Source: Vanessa cardui (lineage: Eukaryota; Arthropoda; Insecta; Lepidoptera; Nymphalidae). From it: a stretch of DNA of 64,000 bases. The stretch covers positions 1,674,001 to 1,738,000 of the forward strand of contig NC_061143.1 of assembly GCF_905220365.1 (NCBI RefSeq), given 5' to 3'. Numbering within the stretch: position 1 is the stretch's first letter; every line of letters begins with the position of its first letter. The translations under genes and the position numbers were made by a program. The notes under the pieces were generated by a model. It searched no databases. It was not told the DNA's origin and saw only the letters and a program-made list of their open reading frames with translations. Positions 54,209-64,000 of this stretch are shown piece by piece.

Positions 54209-54495
54209 AAGGTATTGGTAGATTCTATACCATTATTATGTACCATCTTTTCTTAAAAATCAAAAAGTGAACTACATTTTCATTTTAGTTTCAAGTCGAA
54301 ATTAAGATATTTTTAAAGCGTTTATGCAATTAAATGACAAGTGGTCACATCCACCACTTTGCCTTAACCATCTAAGTAAACTAAGTCAGACGAGCTCAGT
54401 CGGATCCAAGAAGCTAAATCACATAGCTCTAAAATCCTTTGGCTCACTCGCCCTTTAAATTGGAATATAGCAATACGAATTATTCATGTTTTCCA

Positions 54496-54575
54496 GTAGA
54501 ATGACTAAGTAAGCTTCTTGCCGGTTCTGATAGGTAGAATCTACACTACCGGTGGTTGATTTAAATTCAATTGAA
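54496..54575 (+). repeat. LINE-A 3' UTR scrap
   Basis: It has CTTCTTGCCGGTTCTGATAG then AGAATCTACACTACCGGTGG. Confidence 0.65.
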
Positions 54576-54629
54576 CATACATATAAAATAATGAATAAGA
54601 GAATAAAATATGTATCTATATCTTATCTA

Positions 54630-54810
54630 TCTATATTAAGATTATGAATGTGAAAGTAACTCTGTCTGTCTGTTCGTCTGTCACTCTTTCAAGACCAAGC
54701 TGCTGAACCGAATTTGATGAAATTTGGTATGAAGCAAACTTGAACTCCAATGAAGGACATAGGCTACTTTTTTGCCAACACATGACAACCAATACTCTTA
54801 AACGCGAGCG
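54630..54810 (+). repeat. Short dispersed repeat (GTCTGTCTG type)
   Basis: It has TGAATGTGAAAGTAACTCTG, GTCTGTCTGTTC and AATTTGATGAAATTTGGTAT. It matches 5735-5880. Confidence 0.6.
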
Positions 54811-55444
54811 ACCTACTAGTGTATATATTTTGAATAAAAAATGTTTTCCTAAGTTGAAATGTAGATAACCTAAACCTAATAATAAGTAAGGTTGGAAAAT
54901 ATGACATATTCGGAAACTTTAGACCTCAGTTTCCAATAGTACCATTTTGGCGCTTAAGCTCTTCTTCCCTTCCTCTGATGTTTTGATTTATTTGTCTAAT
55001 ATCTAGTGCGTTATTAAACCTTAACTTTACAGGCATTAACTGATATAAAATAGTAGTATAAATTATACATATATATGTACATGTATACGATATAAGTGAT
55101 GAGACTTAGTTAACGATATTATATCATGCAATTCCATTTTTGAACGTAAAAACCTTCATAAACAGATAACGAGGGGTTTCGTTCGTTCTTTATAAATGAC
55201 GTAACACAAAAAAAAAAAAACAAAAAAATACCGTAAAAAATATATTTCTGAAAAGATCAAACAGGTTTGTAAAACATTTACCATGAAATAAATTTGTTTA
55301 TATTTACATTTTATTTATTACGCCGTGGTCGTTTTTATATAGTTGTTTTTAATTTTGATATTGTCACTCTTTGATTATTTATAGTCTGTGAAAGCTGAGG
55401 ACGCGTCGAAAAAAATAGTACTGGCAGTTAACTCCACGCACATT
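54811..55444. other. Unassigned AT-rich stretch
   Basis: A-rich run at 55208-55228. Nothing else is recognised. Confidence 0.4.
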
Positions 55445-56045
55445 AGTATAGTATGACGCAACTCAGATGTAGCATCGGCAAATTCAATAAAACGGATTAC
55501 TGCAGATTTATACAACCGATAAAATAGCTCCCTATCTTGCCATTCGACGCTATTCGTCGCTATAGATTCTGGCGTCAGTTCAACCCGAGAAAGCAGGTGC
55601 ATGTAAATCGACGTGTCAAATTGACGAATATATTAAATCATATGATATTACAAGTTATTACGTTTGTGTAAAGATCATATTCGCATAAGAAAAAAATATT
55701 GATAATTTGGGATATCGTATAATACGATACAAGCTGTAGCATCGGCAAAATTCTTAAAACTGATCAAATCCGACTCAAGTACGCTATCCTATATTATTTA
55801 ATATTTATTTCTTACTTCAATATGATCTTTACACAAACGTAATAACTTGAAATATTATATGACCTAATATTTTCGTCAATTTGACACGTCGACATGGTTT
55901 AACTGACGCGAGAATCTATAGCGACAAAAAGCGTCGAACGGCGCGATAGGGAGCTATTTCTATTGGCTGTGTCGCCAGTAATCGGTTGCATTGCATTTTG
56001 CGATGCTATATCTAAGTTGTGTCGTATTATAAAGTAATATGAAGT
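55445..56045. mobile_element. Foldback element F2
   Basis: Arms of about 220 bp (55450-55680 and 55815-56040) are reverse complements at roughly 75-80% by eye. Shared blocks include ATAGCTCCCTATC, GACGTGTCAAATTGACGAA and TTACGTTTGTGTAAAGATCA. The spacer is about 130 bp. The minus-strand frame at 55375-55602 is a by-product of one arm. No transposase. Confidence 0.8.
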
Positions 56046-56107
56046 TTGGCGAGTTTCAAATGTAGCTGTCACGCACACAGAGATAATAAAGTTGGGTCAT
56101 TTGTTTT

Positions 56108-56160
56108 AGTGGTGTGTGCTGTGTGTGTGTGTATGTGTGTGTGTATGTGTGTGTGTAAAT
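56108..56160. repeat. (GT)n microsatellite
   Basis: GT runs are interrupted by ATG at regular intervals. Confidence 0.95.
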
Positions 56161-56833
56161 AAATAATCTTGCTGTCTTTTAAAATGTTTTTGTATCTGTG
56201 TTCCCTACTGTGGGCATAGCAGGTTAGACTTATTCAAGGGGTGAAAAGGTGGCCGTATATTAGAGGCCGTATGATACAATCTTGGAACACGGATAAGGCG
56301 TATTAGATGGCTTCTTAAGCACCTTTTCCTAAGGGAGGTATCCAGTGATAGCAACCAGTCGTTGGACTTAAGACGGATCCAAGACAGATGAAGTTTATAT
56401 TTTCTGTCATGATAATCAGTCTAAGATAGAGGGAAGTATTAGGGTCTCCAAATATAAAAGGGTTGGTTCAACATTAGACAGTTTTTTACATTTTTTTTGT
56501 ATTGCATCGGCTTTGAAATTTTAAATATTCTGTATTTGTACTGCCCACACTTTAAATAATATCTGTTGTTGAATCTCTGAATCTGAGGAATACGTTCGTG
56601 GCTTGTAAGCCTGTATAAAAAGTTATAGTCATAACGATCATGTTAATATTATAGAAGTTTATGTCTGTCAGCGATAGCAAATATATCAGCAAGTTTAAAG
56701 CAACGATGGTGACATAATATATAATATGTGATAAGCTCACTTTTAGGATAATAGGTTAAACAGAGGCGACGTAACCTCATACATAGTATAGCAGTATATA
56801 AAAGTATTACAATCACAAAAATCACTTTCTGAA
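56161..56833. other. Unassigned stretch
   Basis: Nothing recognised. Confidence 0.4.
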
Positions 56834-57121
56834 TTGGTGGTAGGGCCTTGTGCAAGCTTGTCTGGGTAGGTACCACCCACTTATCAGTTATTCTATCGCC
56901 AAACAACAGTACTCAGTATTATTACGTTCCGGTTTGAAGGGTGAGTGAGCCTGTGCAACTACAGGCACAAGGGACATAACATCTTAGTTCCCAAGGTTGG
57001 TGGCGCATTGACGATGTAAGGAATGGTTAATATTTCTTACAGCGTCATTGTCTATGGGTGATGGTGACCACTTACCATCAGGTGGCCCATATGCTGATCC
57101 GCCAACCTATACCATAAAAAG
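56834..57121 (+). repeat. Repeat B, near full length
   Basis: It runs from TTGGTGGTAGGGCCTTGTGC to CTATACCATAAAAA. Confidence 0.9.
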
Positions 57122-57551
57122 AATAGGTACGCTCAGGAATAGGTACAATTTTAAATCGGAAATATTATGAATTCAATATTTGTAAGGATTTAAAATCTAT
57201 TTATTACAATATTATGAAGAGCTAAAATGTTTTTCTGTGTAGGTTCTATAATCTTCAGAACTAAGGAAAAATTTCAATTTTTTTTCATGATATTTATATC
57301 ACATTGTGCTTCGCACTTGAGCGTTTAAATTAATATATAACTAATAAAACTAGCTTAAGTGACTCCTGATATTAGCTATGTGTATAAAAGTTCCGTAAAA
57401 ATTGATCCAGTCGTTCCAGATATTAACTGGAACAAAAAGATAGACAGATAAAATTGTAAATATCTTTGTGTCGTATTGTGTTAAGTAAAATATACGTATA
57501 GTCTTTGTTTAAGATATAACTTGTTGTTCTTTTATAAAGATTATTAGTCAA
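57122..57551. other. Unassigned AT-rich stretch
   Basis: Nothing recognised. Confidence 0.4.
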
Positions 57552-57562
57552 ATTCCGATCAA

Positions 57563-57872
57563 CAACAAACAACAACAGCCTGTAAATTCCCACTGCTGGG
57601 CTAAAGGCCTCCTCTCTCTTTGAGGAGAAGGTTTGGAACATATTCGACCACAGTGTTCCAATGCGGGTTGGTGGAATACACAGGTGGCAGAATTTCTATG
57701 AAATTTATCACATGCAGGTGTCCTTACGATATTTTCCTTCACCGCTGAGCACGATATGAGTTATAAAGACAAATTAAGCACATGAATCAGCGGTGCTTAC
57801 CTGGGTTTGAACCCGCAATCATCGGTTAAGAAGCACGCGTTCTAAGTACTGGGCCATCTCGACTCTCAATTC
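57563..57872 (-). mobile_element. SINE-M, full length with target duplication
   Basis: AATTCCGATCA at 57552-57562 and 57873-57883 flanks a complete copy with a (CAA)n tail on plus. Confidence 0.93.
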
Positions 57873-57883
57873 AATTCCGATCA

Positions 57884-58458
57884 GATTATTTTTTATATAT
57901 AATGAAGTGATTCTCAACTAATTATTACATATAATACATATACTATATTAATCAGTGGCCAAGAACCAAAATCGTGGGTTAAGGCGAATAGAGCTGACAA
58001 AAAATATTAGGTTCCGTACAAAATCACCCAGAGCTCGGAAGTTAGGGCGTATTTTTTATTTACTGCACCTGTCATGTACAAAGTCCAGCATAACACGATG
58101 ACTGGTTTGACTGGGAAATCAATGATTAGGTCTCATATTACAAACATAGTGCTTATGTAATATATTACTATGCTGAGTTAAACAAGACTAATATACTACG
58201 ATACAACTAATAGAGAATAACTCTTATAATATATCCTTGGTAAATAATTTTTCACGGACCCCGATTTAAAACAAGGAAGTATCAAGGCAAGCATTGAAGC
58301 ATAAGCTGTCTCTTTTCTGTCACTTGATTTCTCATTTGAAAGAAGAAGACGCAAGATTAGTTAATTTACGTACCTTTAATAAGATTTGAAGGTATATTTT
58401 TGTTAGAAGTTTATGTAAACGCTCGTTATACGGCTTTCCTGTTCATTTATCATTTCAT
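57884..58458. other. Unassigned AT-rich stretch
   Basis: Nothing recognised. Confidence 0.4.
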
Positions 58459-58682
58459 ACTTGTTGACTTCCAGGCAGGATATATTACATACCTACATGT
58501 ATATATATGTATGGCTGTATTTTTAAGAGTTGAATTAGGGTAACTTCTGAGATTCTTACTGGTTCTTTTCGGTAAAATCAACATTTCCAATCGGTTGTAG
58601 TTTATAATATAGTTTGTTAAATGACGATCCAAAGGAGCTTGTAAAAGCTTGAATAAAGTATGTTGTGATTTCAATTATTTAG
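58459..58682 (+). repeat. LINE-A 3' end
   Basis: It has TTGTTGACTTCCAGGCAGGA, a TTCTTTTCGGTAAAATC block and AATAAAGTATGTTGTGATTT. Confidence 0.8.
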
Positions 58683-58964
58683 CTTAAAACTTTAGCTAGA
58701 AGTGGTTGAATTGTATTGTAGGATTACGATGTGTTTACACGTCTCTTGGTGGCCGAATTCAAGGTATTAAGATTTAAAGTTTTGTTAAGAGTGTTGTGTT
58801 TTAAGAAGATTCAAACAAGACACTCTAAGGTTTAATGTAAGCAGAGACCGACGCGTTAATAGTAAATTGAGGAAATCAGGCATCAATTGAGCCACTGAGT
58901 TTAATTTGACCACACGCCATGTTCACTACGTCACAGCTAATATGACGTTATATTAGCAACTGAT
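58683..58964. other. Unassigned stretch
   Basis: Nothing recognised. Confidence 0.4.
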
Positions 58965-59222
58965 GACTCGCCCTAACTTCGCACGGGTGTCATACTGATA
59001 CTAAATATACGATAGAATTTTTTCATTTACATCACATTAGAAACTTCTAAAATTATCAATGTACCTTAACTATATTGTCCATGTATTATATACAAAAACA
59101 TTCTCTCGAATCACTGTATTTATTAAAAAAAACTGCATCAAAATCCGTTGCATAATTTTAAAGACTAAGCATACATAGGGACAGACAGCGGTAAGCGACT
59201 TTGTTTTATACTATAGAATGAT
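58965..59222 (+). repeat. Repeat C, near full length
   Basis: It has AACTTCGCACGGGTGTCATA, ATACTAAATATACGATAGAA, AAAATCCGTTGCATAAT and GCGACTTTGTTTTATACTAT. Confidence 0.8.
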
Positions 59223-59844
59223 AATGATAATGATGACGTACATTTTTAGTCTATGCCTTCTTAAATAAAACAAATGAGTGAAAACGATTTACAAGCATAA
59301 TACCATGTCATCACCATTATATATTTGAATGCCAATCATGTTTCTCTATTTCAACTGAAAATTAATAACAACCAATCAAATTGCGTCAAATTTGATAATT
59401 ATTAAAGACCGATTTTTGATTCGATATACAAAATTAAGATGTTTTATTAAAAATAAAAATGGATACTGTATTGTTTAAAGTCTTCTTCGGCGCGTATAAA
59501 CGAGTTTTACGTATTGATTTTTTACCAGTAAATCTTTTTACCAGTAAATCTTTGCAGTAAATTGAAGAAAGAATCTCATCAAAAGGGCTAGAAACATTAC
59601 CTCGGTACTTAACTTAGAATGCCGAGAACATTACACTTCGGAAATAAACAACAGCGAGCTGTGAGTATCACTCAGTTATCGGTCTTATTTTTTTAACAGC
59701 GTTTCAATGCTCCCAAACTTCAATTCTGTATTTTTAGACGACAGTGTGTGTATGCCCATATGTACGTTAGTTTTTTCTATCTACGGACTAAATACATTTT
59801 GATAACTAATTCTGCTGTCGACTGTACCATCCATGGTGTAATAG
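59223..59844. other. Unassigned AT-rich stretch
   Basis: Nothing recognised. Confidence 0.4.
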
Positions 59845-59920
59845 CCTTATTCCTGATCCTTCAAGCCTTATTCCTGATCCTTCAAGCCTTATTCCTGATC
59901 CTTCAAGCCTTATCCTTGAG
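59845..59920. repeat. 21-bp minisatellite, three exact copies
   Basis: The unit CCTTATTCCTGATCCTTCAA plus G occurs at 59845, 59866 and 59887 without a mismatch, then a partial copy. Confidence 0.97.
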
Positions 59921-60589
59921 TAGGATTTAGGAATTATAAAGATTTTGAAGGCGATTGAAGTAATATATATGTGGTGGATTTTTATTGTGAATTGGGGCTG
60001 GAGATGAATTAAAAAAATTAGGCACAATAAATTTCAGTAATGCTTGTTCGGGCTTGAACCCGAAACCATTGGTATTATAGTCATCACTTCTTATAGATAA
60101 ATATGAATAATATTTTCTGTCGCTTTCTGATTTAAATTGGTCGTAAAAGTATTGTAATTTTTATTAGAAATTCTTACTTATGTATTTATTATACTAGATA
60201 CTCCGGAGTGTCCCGTGGTACACCACAAGAGACAGAAAGGGTACCGTTACTTCTTAGTCTAACGCGTGAAGCAGGGTTAATGAGTAAATACATTGTCAGC
60301 GAGAACAAAAAGGGTTTAGCAATTTTCCTGTACAACAATTTCGTAGTTAGGATCAATTGAAAAATAAAAATAAAACTCTAGAAACGTATATATATTTTCA
60401 GCGTTACTATTGAATTAACCATTTTGTAGATAACGCACGTCTGGAATCGAAAGAAACGATCGTTTCCAGGGCGTTTCGAGAATTTTTCAAGCAATACTTT
60501 TTGGGAACAAAATAACAATTTTAGGTTTTCTCTCTTTCGCTTTCTAAGGTCTACTTATAGTCTTATAAAGTCAGTTTAATTTCGGTTAT
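59921..60589. other. Unassigned AT-rich stretch
   Basis: GGGCTTGAACCCGAAACC at 60050-60067 resembles a lone SINE box B region. Otherwise nothing. Confidence 0.4.
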
Positions 60590-60712
60590 ATCAAATCAAA
60601 TCAAACCAAATCAAAATAAACTTTATTCAAGTAGGCATTTACAAGCACTTTTGAATCGTCATTTTACAATTAAGTGAAGCTACCACCGGTTCGGAATGTA
60701 GATTCTACCTAG
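60590..60712 (-). repeat. LINE-A 3' end
   Basis: It has a (CAAAT)n run, AATAAACTTTATTCAAGTAG, TGAATCGTCATTTTACAATT and CTACCACCGGTTCGGAA. Confidence 0.9.
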
Positions 60713-60899
60713 GAGCAATTTTGATTTTTTCATTTTGAATATTTCATCTAGAAAATCGGTCAGTAAGTAAATCAAACGTGTGACACATTATAAAACTAAG
60801 TGTTCAGACAGTCTATCTGCCTGAACGTGAGACTTAAGAATTTTTGAATCAGTTTGGTATGATTTTCACCAATGGGCGGATATTATTCTTTGCAGAGAT

Positions 60900-60945
60900 A
60901 GCAAATGGACCACCGCCCATGGACATCTGCATCACCGGGAATTTT
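60900..60945 (-). repeat. J1-family 3' scrap
   Basis: GACCACCGCCCATGGACATC then TGCATCACC matches the J1 C-terminal codons. Confidence 0.7.
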
Positions 60946-61847
60946 ACCGAATATGCTTTACCGGGATTAAATAAATGAAAGTTGAGTGATTTATGGGAAA
61001 GTTTTGGGTGTATAATTTAGTAAGGTTTTGTGCAAATTGACTATGAACAGATATCACGATAATTGTAGATAATTTTTTGTAAACGAATGGATATATGTAT
61101 GATATATAAATTTTTGTAGCCTGTTAGCCTACACGTGCAAGCAACTAAAATATATTTGGATGTTTAGGTCATCGCTAAATGAAACATAAACATAAATGTC
61201 GAAATTTAATAGAATATGTTTTTAGATGGATTCCAGGAACAAATTGTTTTTAGATAGGACCTATCGTGTTTTGTATTCTACGTAAAATTATTCAGAATAA
61301 CATCAACATCATAAATATCGATACAACAAAAATTCCCTAATCCTTCGAGTTCAATAATAATTTGTTAATAAATTACTTTCAAAGTAAATTTTGATAACTC
61401 AAAGAATTAGTTAACTTTTATTTACTTAAGACGTTAAATTGAATTAAGTTTCGTTTCGCTGCTCAACCTTTAGATCCCGATTATTTCCACCGCGTAATTT
61501 ACTTTGGTTAAATTCAAATCTGTTTCGAATGGTTCAGTAAACGGCTATAAATATTGAACCCCATGATTTGAAGTCGGACTCCTGAGATCTAGACACACGG
61601 TAGCCCGTCAGTCTAGTTGAGGTGATAGAACTGACGAGCACCGTGTGCCCCTCATAACTCCAAAATTATTTCACATAAGCGTATCGAATTAGGCTCATGT
61701 CTTTTATTAACCCTCCCCGGTAAGAGTTAAGATATTAAGTAAAACTCCGATATTCTAGCAGTGTTTTTCCGTGTGTCTAAAATCAGTCAGCTACCTGACA
61801 CTTTATCTGGTTGTATCCAACTTCAGTTAATAAATGTGGTATATCTT
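60946..61847. other. Unassigned; hairpin 61594-61647
   Basis: CACACGGT-x3-CCGTCAGT pairs with its near-complement 18 nt further on. The rest is AT-rich. Confidence 0.45.
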
Positions 61848-62070
61848 GGTGATAGGGCTTGGTGTAAACTCAATCATGTATTTTTCCACCAAGCAGGAAA
61901 TACTTAGTATTACTGAGTTACTACAGGCACAAAAGAAAAAGCATCTTAGTTTCCAAGATCGTGGCGATTTAGTGACGTAAGTGATGATTCATACGTGTCA
62001 ACGTCTTTGGGCAAGTGATTGTTTTCAATCCTTTAGCCCATTTGCCAGTCTACCTATTTCCAATAGAAAT
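61848..62070 (+). repeat. Decayed repeat B
   Basis: TGATAGGGCTTGGTGTAAAC, CTACAGGCACAAAAG, GCATCTTAGTTTCCAAG and a GCCCATTTGCC block are in repeat B order. Confidence 0.75.
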
Positions 62071-62696
62071 CTGAAGATGTTTTCTCCGACTGAAGGTAAT
62101 GACTGAAAGTTTATCCCCGGAAATTTCTAATACATCTGAGATGAAATATCTTACGCCTGGAATTGCACTGGCTGAAATGATCCGGAGACTGGTGTATAAT
62201 AATTGTAAGTGGATGGTGGTGGAGCATGTTTCGTTGAAAGATCAACTTGTATAATTCCTATCAAGTTTTGCATTTCTGTTTCAGTAACTCCTAGGATTCG
62301 GTTATTCGAACTTTAAAAAGAGTGCTTTCTATGGCAAAATTCTGGCGTAAATGATAGATAGGCCAGTATAATGACAAATGATAAGGAGATGTCTTGTTTT
62401 AGTGTTCAAAAACTAACTAATGACTTGAGTAAAGACATACCCAGCATGCGTATCCGCCGGTTTAATACAATTAATGAGTTTTATGTTCACATCCTGGACA
62501 AGATCAAACAATTTTCTTCTTTTTAAGACATAGTTCATAACTTGACATAGTCATAGTGATAAATATAAGTAGGTATATAATAAATAATAATCATTCCTTA
62601 CTTAAACGCGTTGTTTTGCGCCTGCAGTTACTCAGACTCGCTCCACAATAATACTAAGTATTGCTGTATGACGGTGGATAGAACATGAGTATAACC
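62071..62696. other. Unassigned stretch
   Basis: Nothing recognised. Confidence 0.4.
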
Positions 62697-62995
62697 TGAG
62701 CTGAAATGGTCCAGTGGTTAGAACGAGTGCATCTTAACAGATGATTTCGGGTTCAAACCCAGGCAAGCACCACTATATATATGTGCAATTTTTGTTTATA
62801 ATTCATCTCATGCTCGGCGGTGAAGGAAAACATCGTGAGTAAACCTGCATGTATCTAATTTCATCGAAATTCTGCCACATGTGAATTCGACCAACCCGAA
62901 TTGGAACAGCGTGGTGGAATATGTTCTAAAGCCTCTCCTTAGTGAGAGAGGAGGCATTAGCCCAGCAGTGGGAAATTTACAGGCTGTTACTTTAC
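62697..62995 (+). mobile_element. SINE-M, full layout
   Basis: It has GGTCCAGTGG (box A region), box B GGGTTCAAACCC, the full body and AGCCCAGCAGTGGGAAATTT then AGGCTGTTACTTTAC. Confidence 0.93.
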
Positions 62996-63241
62996 TTTTA
63001 ACCTATCCGGATAAGTTCGAACAAAACCTCATCGTGAGGTAAACTCAGAACGCATACTTAAATTCTTAATATTGTCTACGTCGCATATCACTTCCTGAAT
63101 TTTCACGATCGTGTTCTACAGTCACTTTTTCTTACAAAATACCTCATCAGTCACCAATTCTCCAGTTTGACTTTCTGCTCCTAATAAAGAAAAAATAATC
63201 TTAAGATTAATAAAAACAGCTACCTACATAAATTTATTTAC

Positions 63242-63523
63242 TTGGTTGTAGGGCTTTGTACAAGCCCGTCTGGGTAGGTACCACCCACTCACCAGTTATT
63301 CTACTGCCAAATAACAGTAATCAGTATTGTTGTGTTTCGATTTTAAGGGTGAGTGAGCCAGTGTAACTACAGGCACAAGGGACATAAGTTCCCAAGGTTG
63401 GTGACACATTGACGATGTAAGGAATAGTTAATATTTCTTACAGCGTCATTATCTATGGATAATGGTGACCACTTACCATTAGGTGGCCCATATACTCGTC
63501 CGCCAACCTATACCATAAAAAAA
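63242..63523 (+). repeat. Repeat B, near full length
   Basis: It runs from TTGGTTGTAGGGCTTTGTAC to CTATACCATAAAAAAA. Confidence 0.9.
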
Positions 63524-64000
63524 TAATTGCAGATACTGATGATGAGAGAGATATAACTATTGCTATTCAACTGTATAATCTTTATTTGTGTTAGTTTGTG
63601 CTTATCATTTGTTATTACTAGTCATATACTAAAGCCGGGCAGTTTAGTATAGTTAATAATCTTCATACCCCGAGAGATACTTAACTAAAGTAACAACATT
63701 TAAAGCACATTGCAGGGCTAAGGCTTCCTTTTATTGTTGCAAATTAATTCCAACATCCTACTCTTATGCAGGTCTGTAGAAACACGTAGAAGTCTAAAGA
63801 TATTATTTATTTACGTTTTGGTGACCATATTTTCGTATCTCCATATTTCTCGGGGACAAACTATTCTAAATGTGGTACAGTTCGTTACAGACCTTATAAA
63901 ATCGAATTGTACCAAAAAAAAATACAGTAGAACGCCGACTTTCCGAATTAGTTGAAACTGGGGGCGCTTCGGATAATCGGACATAGCCTGGTAATAAATA
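63524..64000. other. Unassigned window end
   Basis: An unrecognised 73-codon plus-strand frame lies at 63734-63955. Nothing else is seen. Confidence 0.4.

Noticed and set aside
59845..59920. CRISPR-like repeat array
   Set aside because: The units are contiguous with no spacers, and the setting is an insect genome.
59748..60027. Frames with repeated heptapeptides
   Set aside because: They translate the 21-bp minisatellite in both strands. No conserved protein is implied.

Overview
The window looks like AT-rich, intergenic or intronic DNA of a lepidopteran insect, probably a nymphalid butterfly. The evidence is the repeat content: tRNA-headed SINEs that match my memory of the Metulj family of Heliconius, RTE, jockey-superfamily and R4/Dong-type LINEs, and palindromic non-autonomous DNA elements. 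I find no bacterial gene, no rRNA, no functional tRNA gene and no host protein-coding exon that I can defend. The species call rests on memory and not on a search.

Layout. 0-5 kb: jockey-like LINE debris, a 991-bp element with 50-bp terminal inverted repeats, a palindromic foldback element (F1) and SINE debris. 5-12 kb: RTE remnants, repeat B, SINEs and unassigned DNA. 12.05-15.41 kb: a complete-looking single-ORF LINE (J1, minus strand) inserted into an older SINE. 16-27 kb: a 5'-truncated LINE (LINE-A) with one frameshift, many 3'-end scraps, SINEs and an F1 monomer. 27.8-34.5 kb: LINE-K (plus strand) converges on two R4/Dong-clade elements (minus strand) lying head to tail, each bounded by TAA/TTA tracts. 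The first R4 element has a long unbroken ORF that lacks reverse transcriptase motif B. 34.5-48.4 kb: unassigned AT-rich DNA with SINEs, RTE 3' ends and a 199-bp GC-rich insertion inside a SINE. 48.5-50.2 kb: a second palindromic F1 element, inverted relative to the 3-kb copy. 50.4-64 kb: sparser repeats, a candidate core promoter with a possible first exon (51.91-52.08 kb), a second foldback element (F2, 55.4 kb), and copies of repeat B and the SINEs.

How the parts relate. J1, R4-1, LINE-A, LINE-K and the RTE fragments carry, or once carried, reverse transcriptase. The SINEs carry polymerase III-type heads and no protein. Two tail matches are visible: SINE-M ends like an RTE element here, and repeat B ends like J1. 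These suggest which LINE family mobilised which short element. Nested insertions with readable target duplications give a partial age order.
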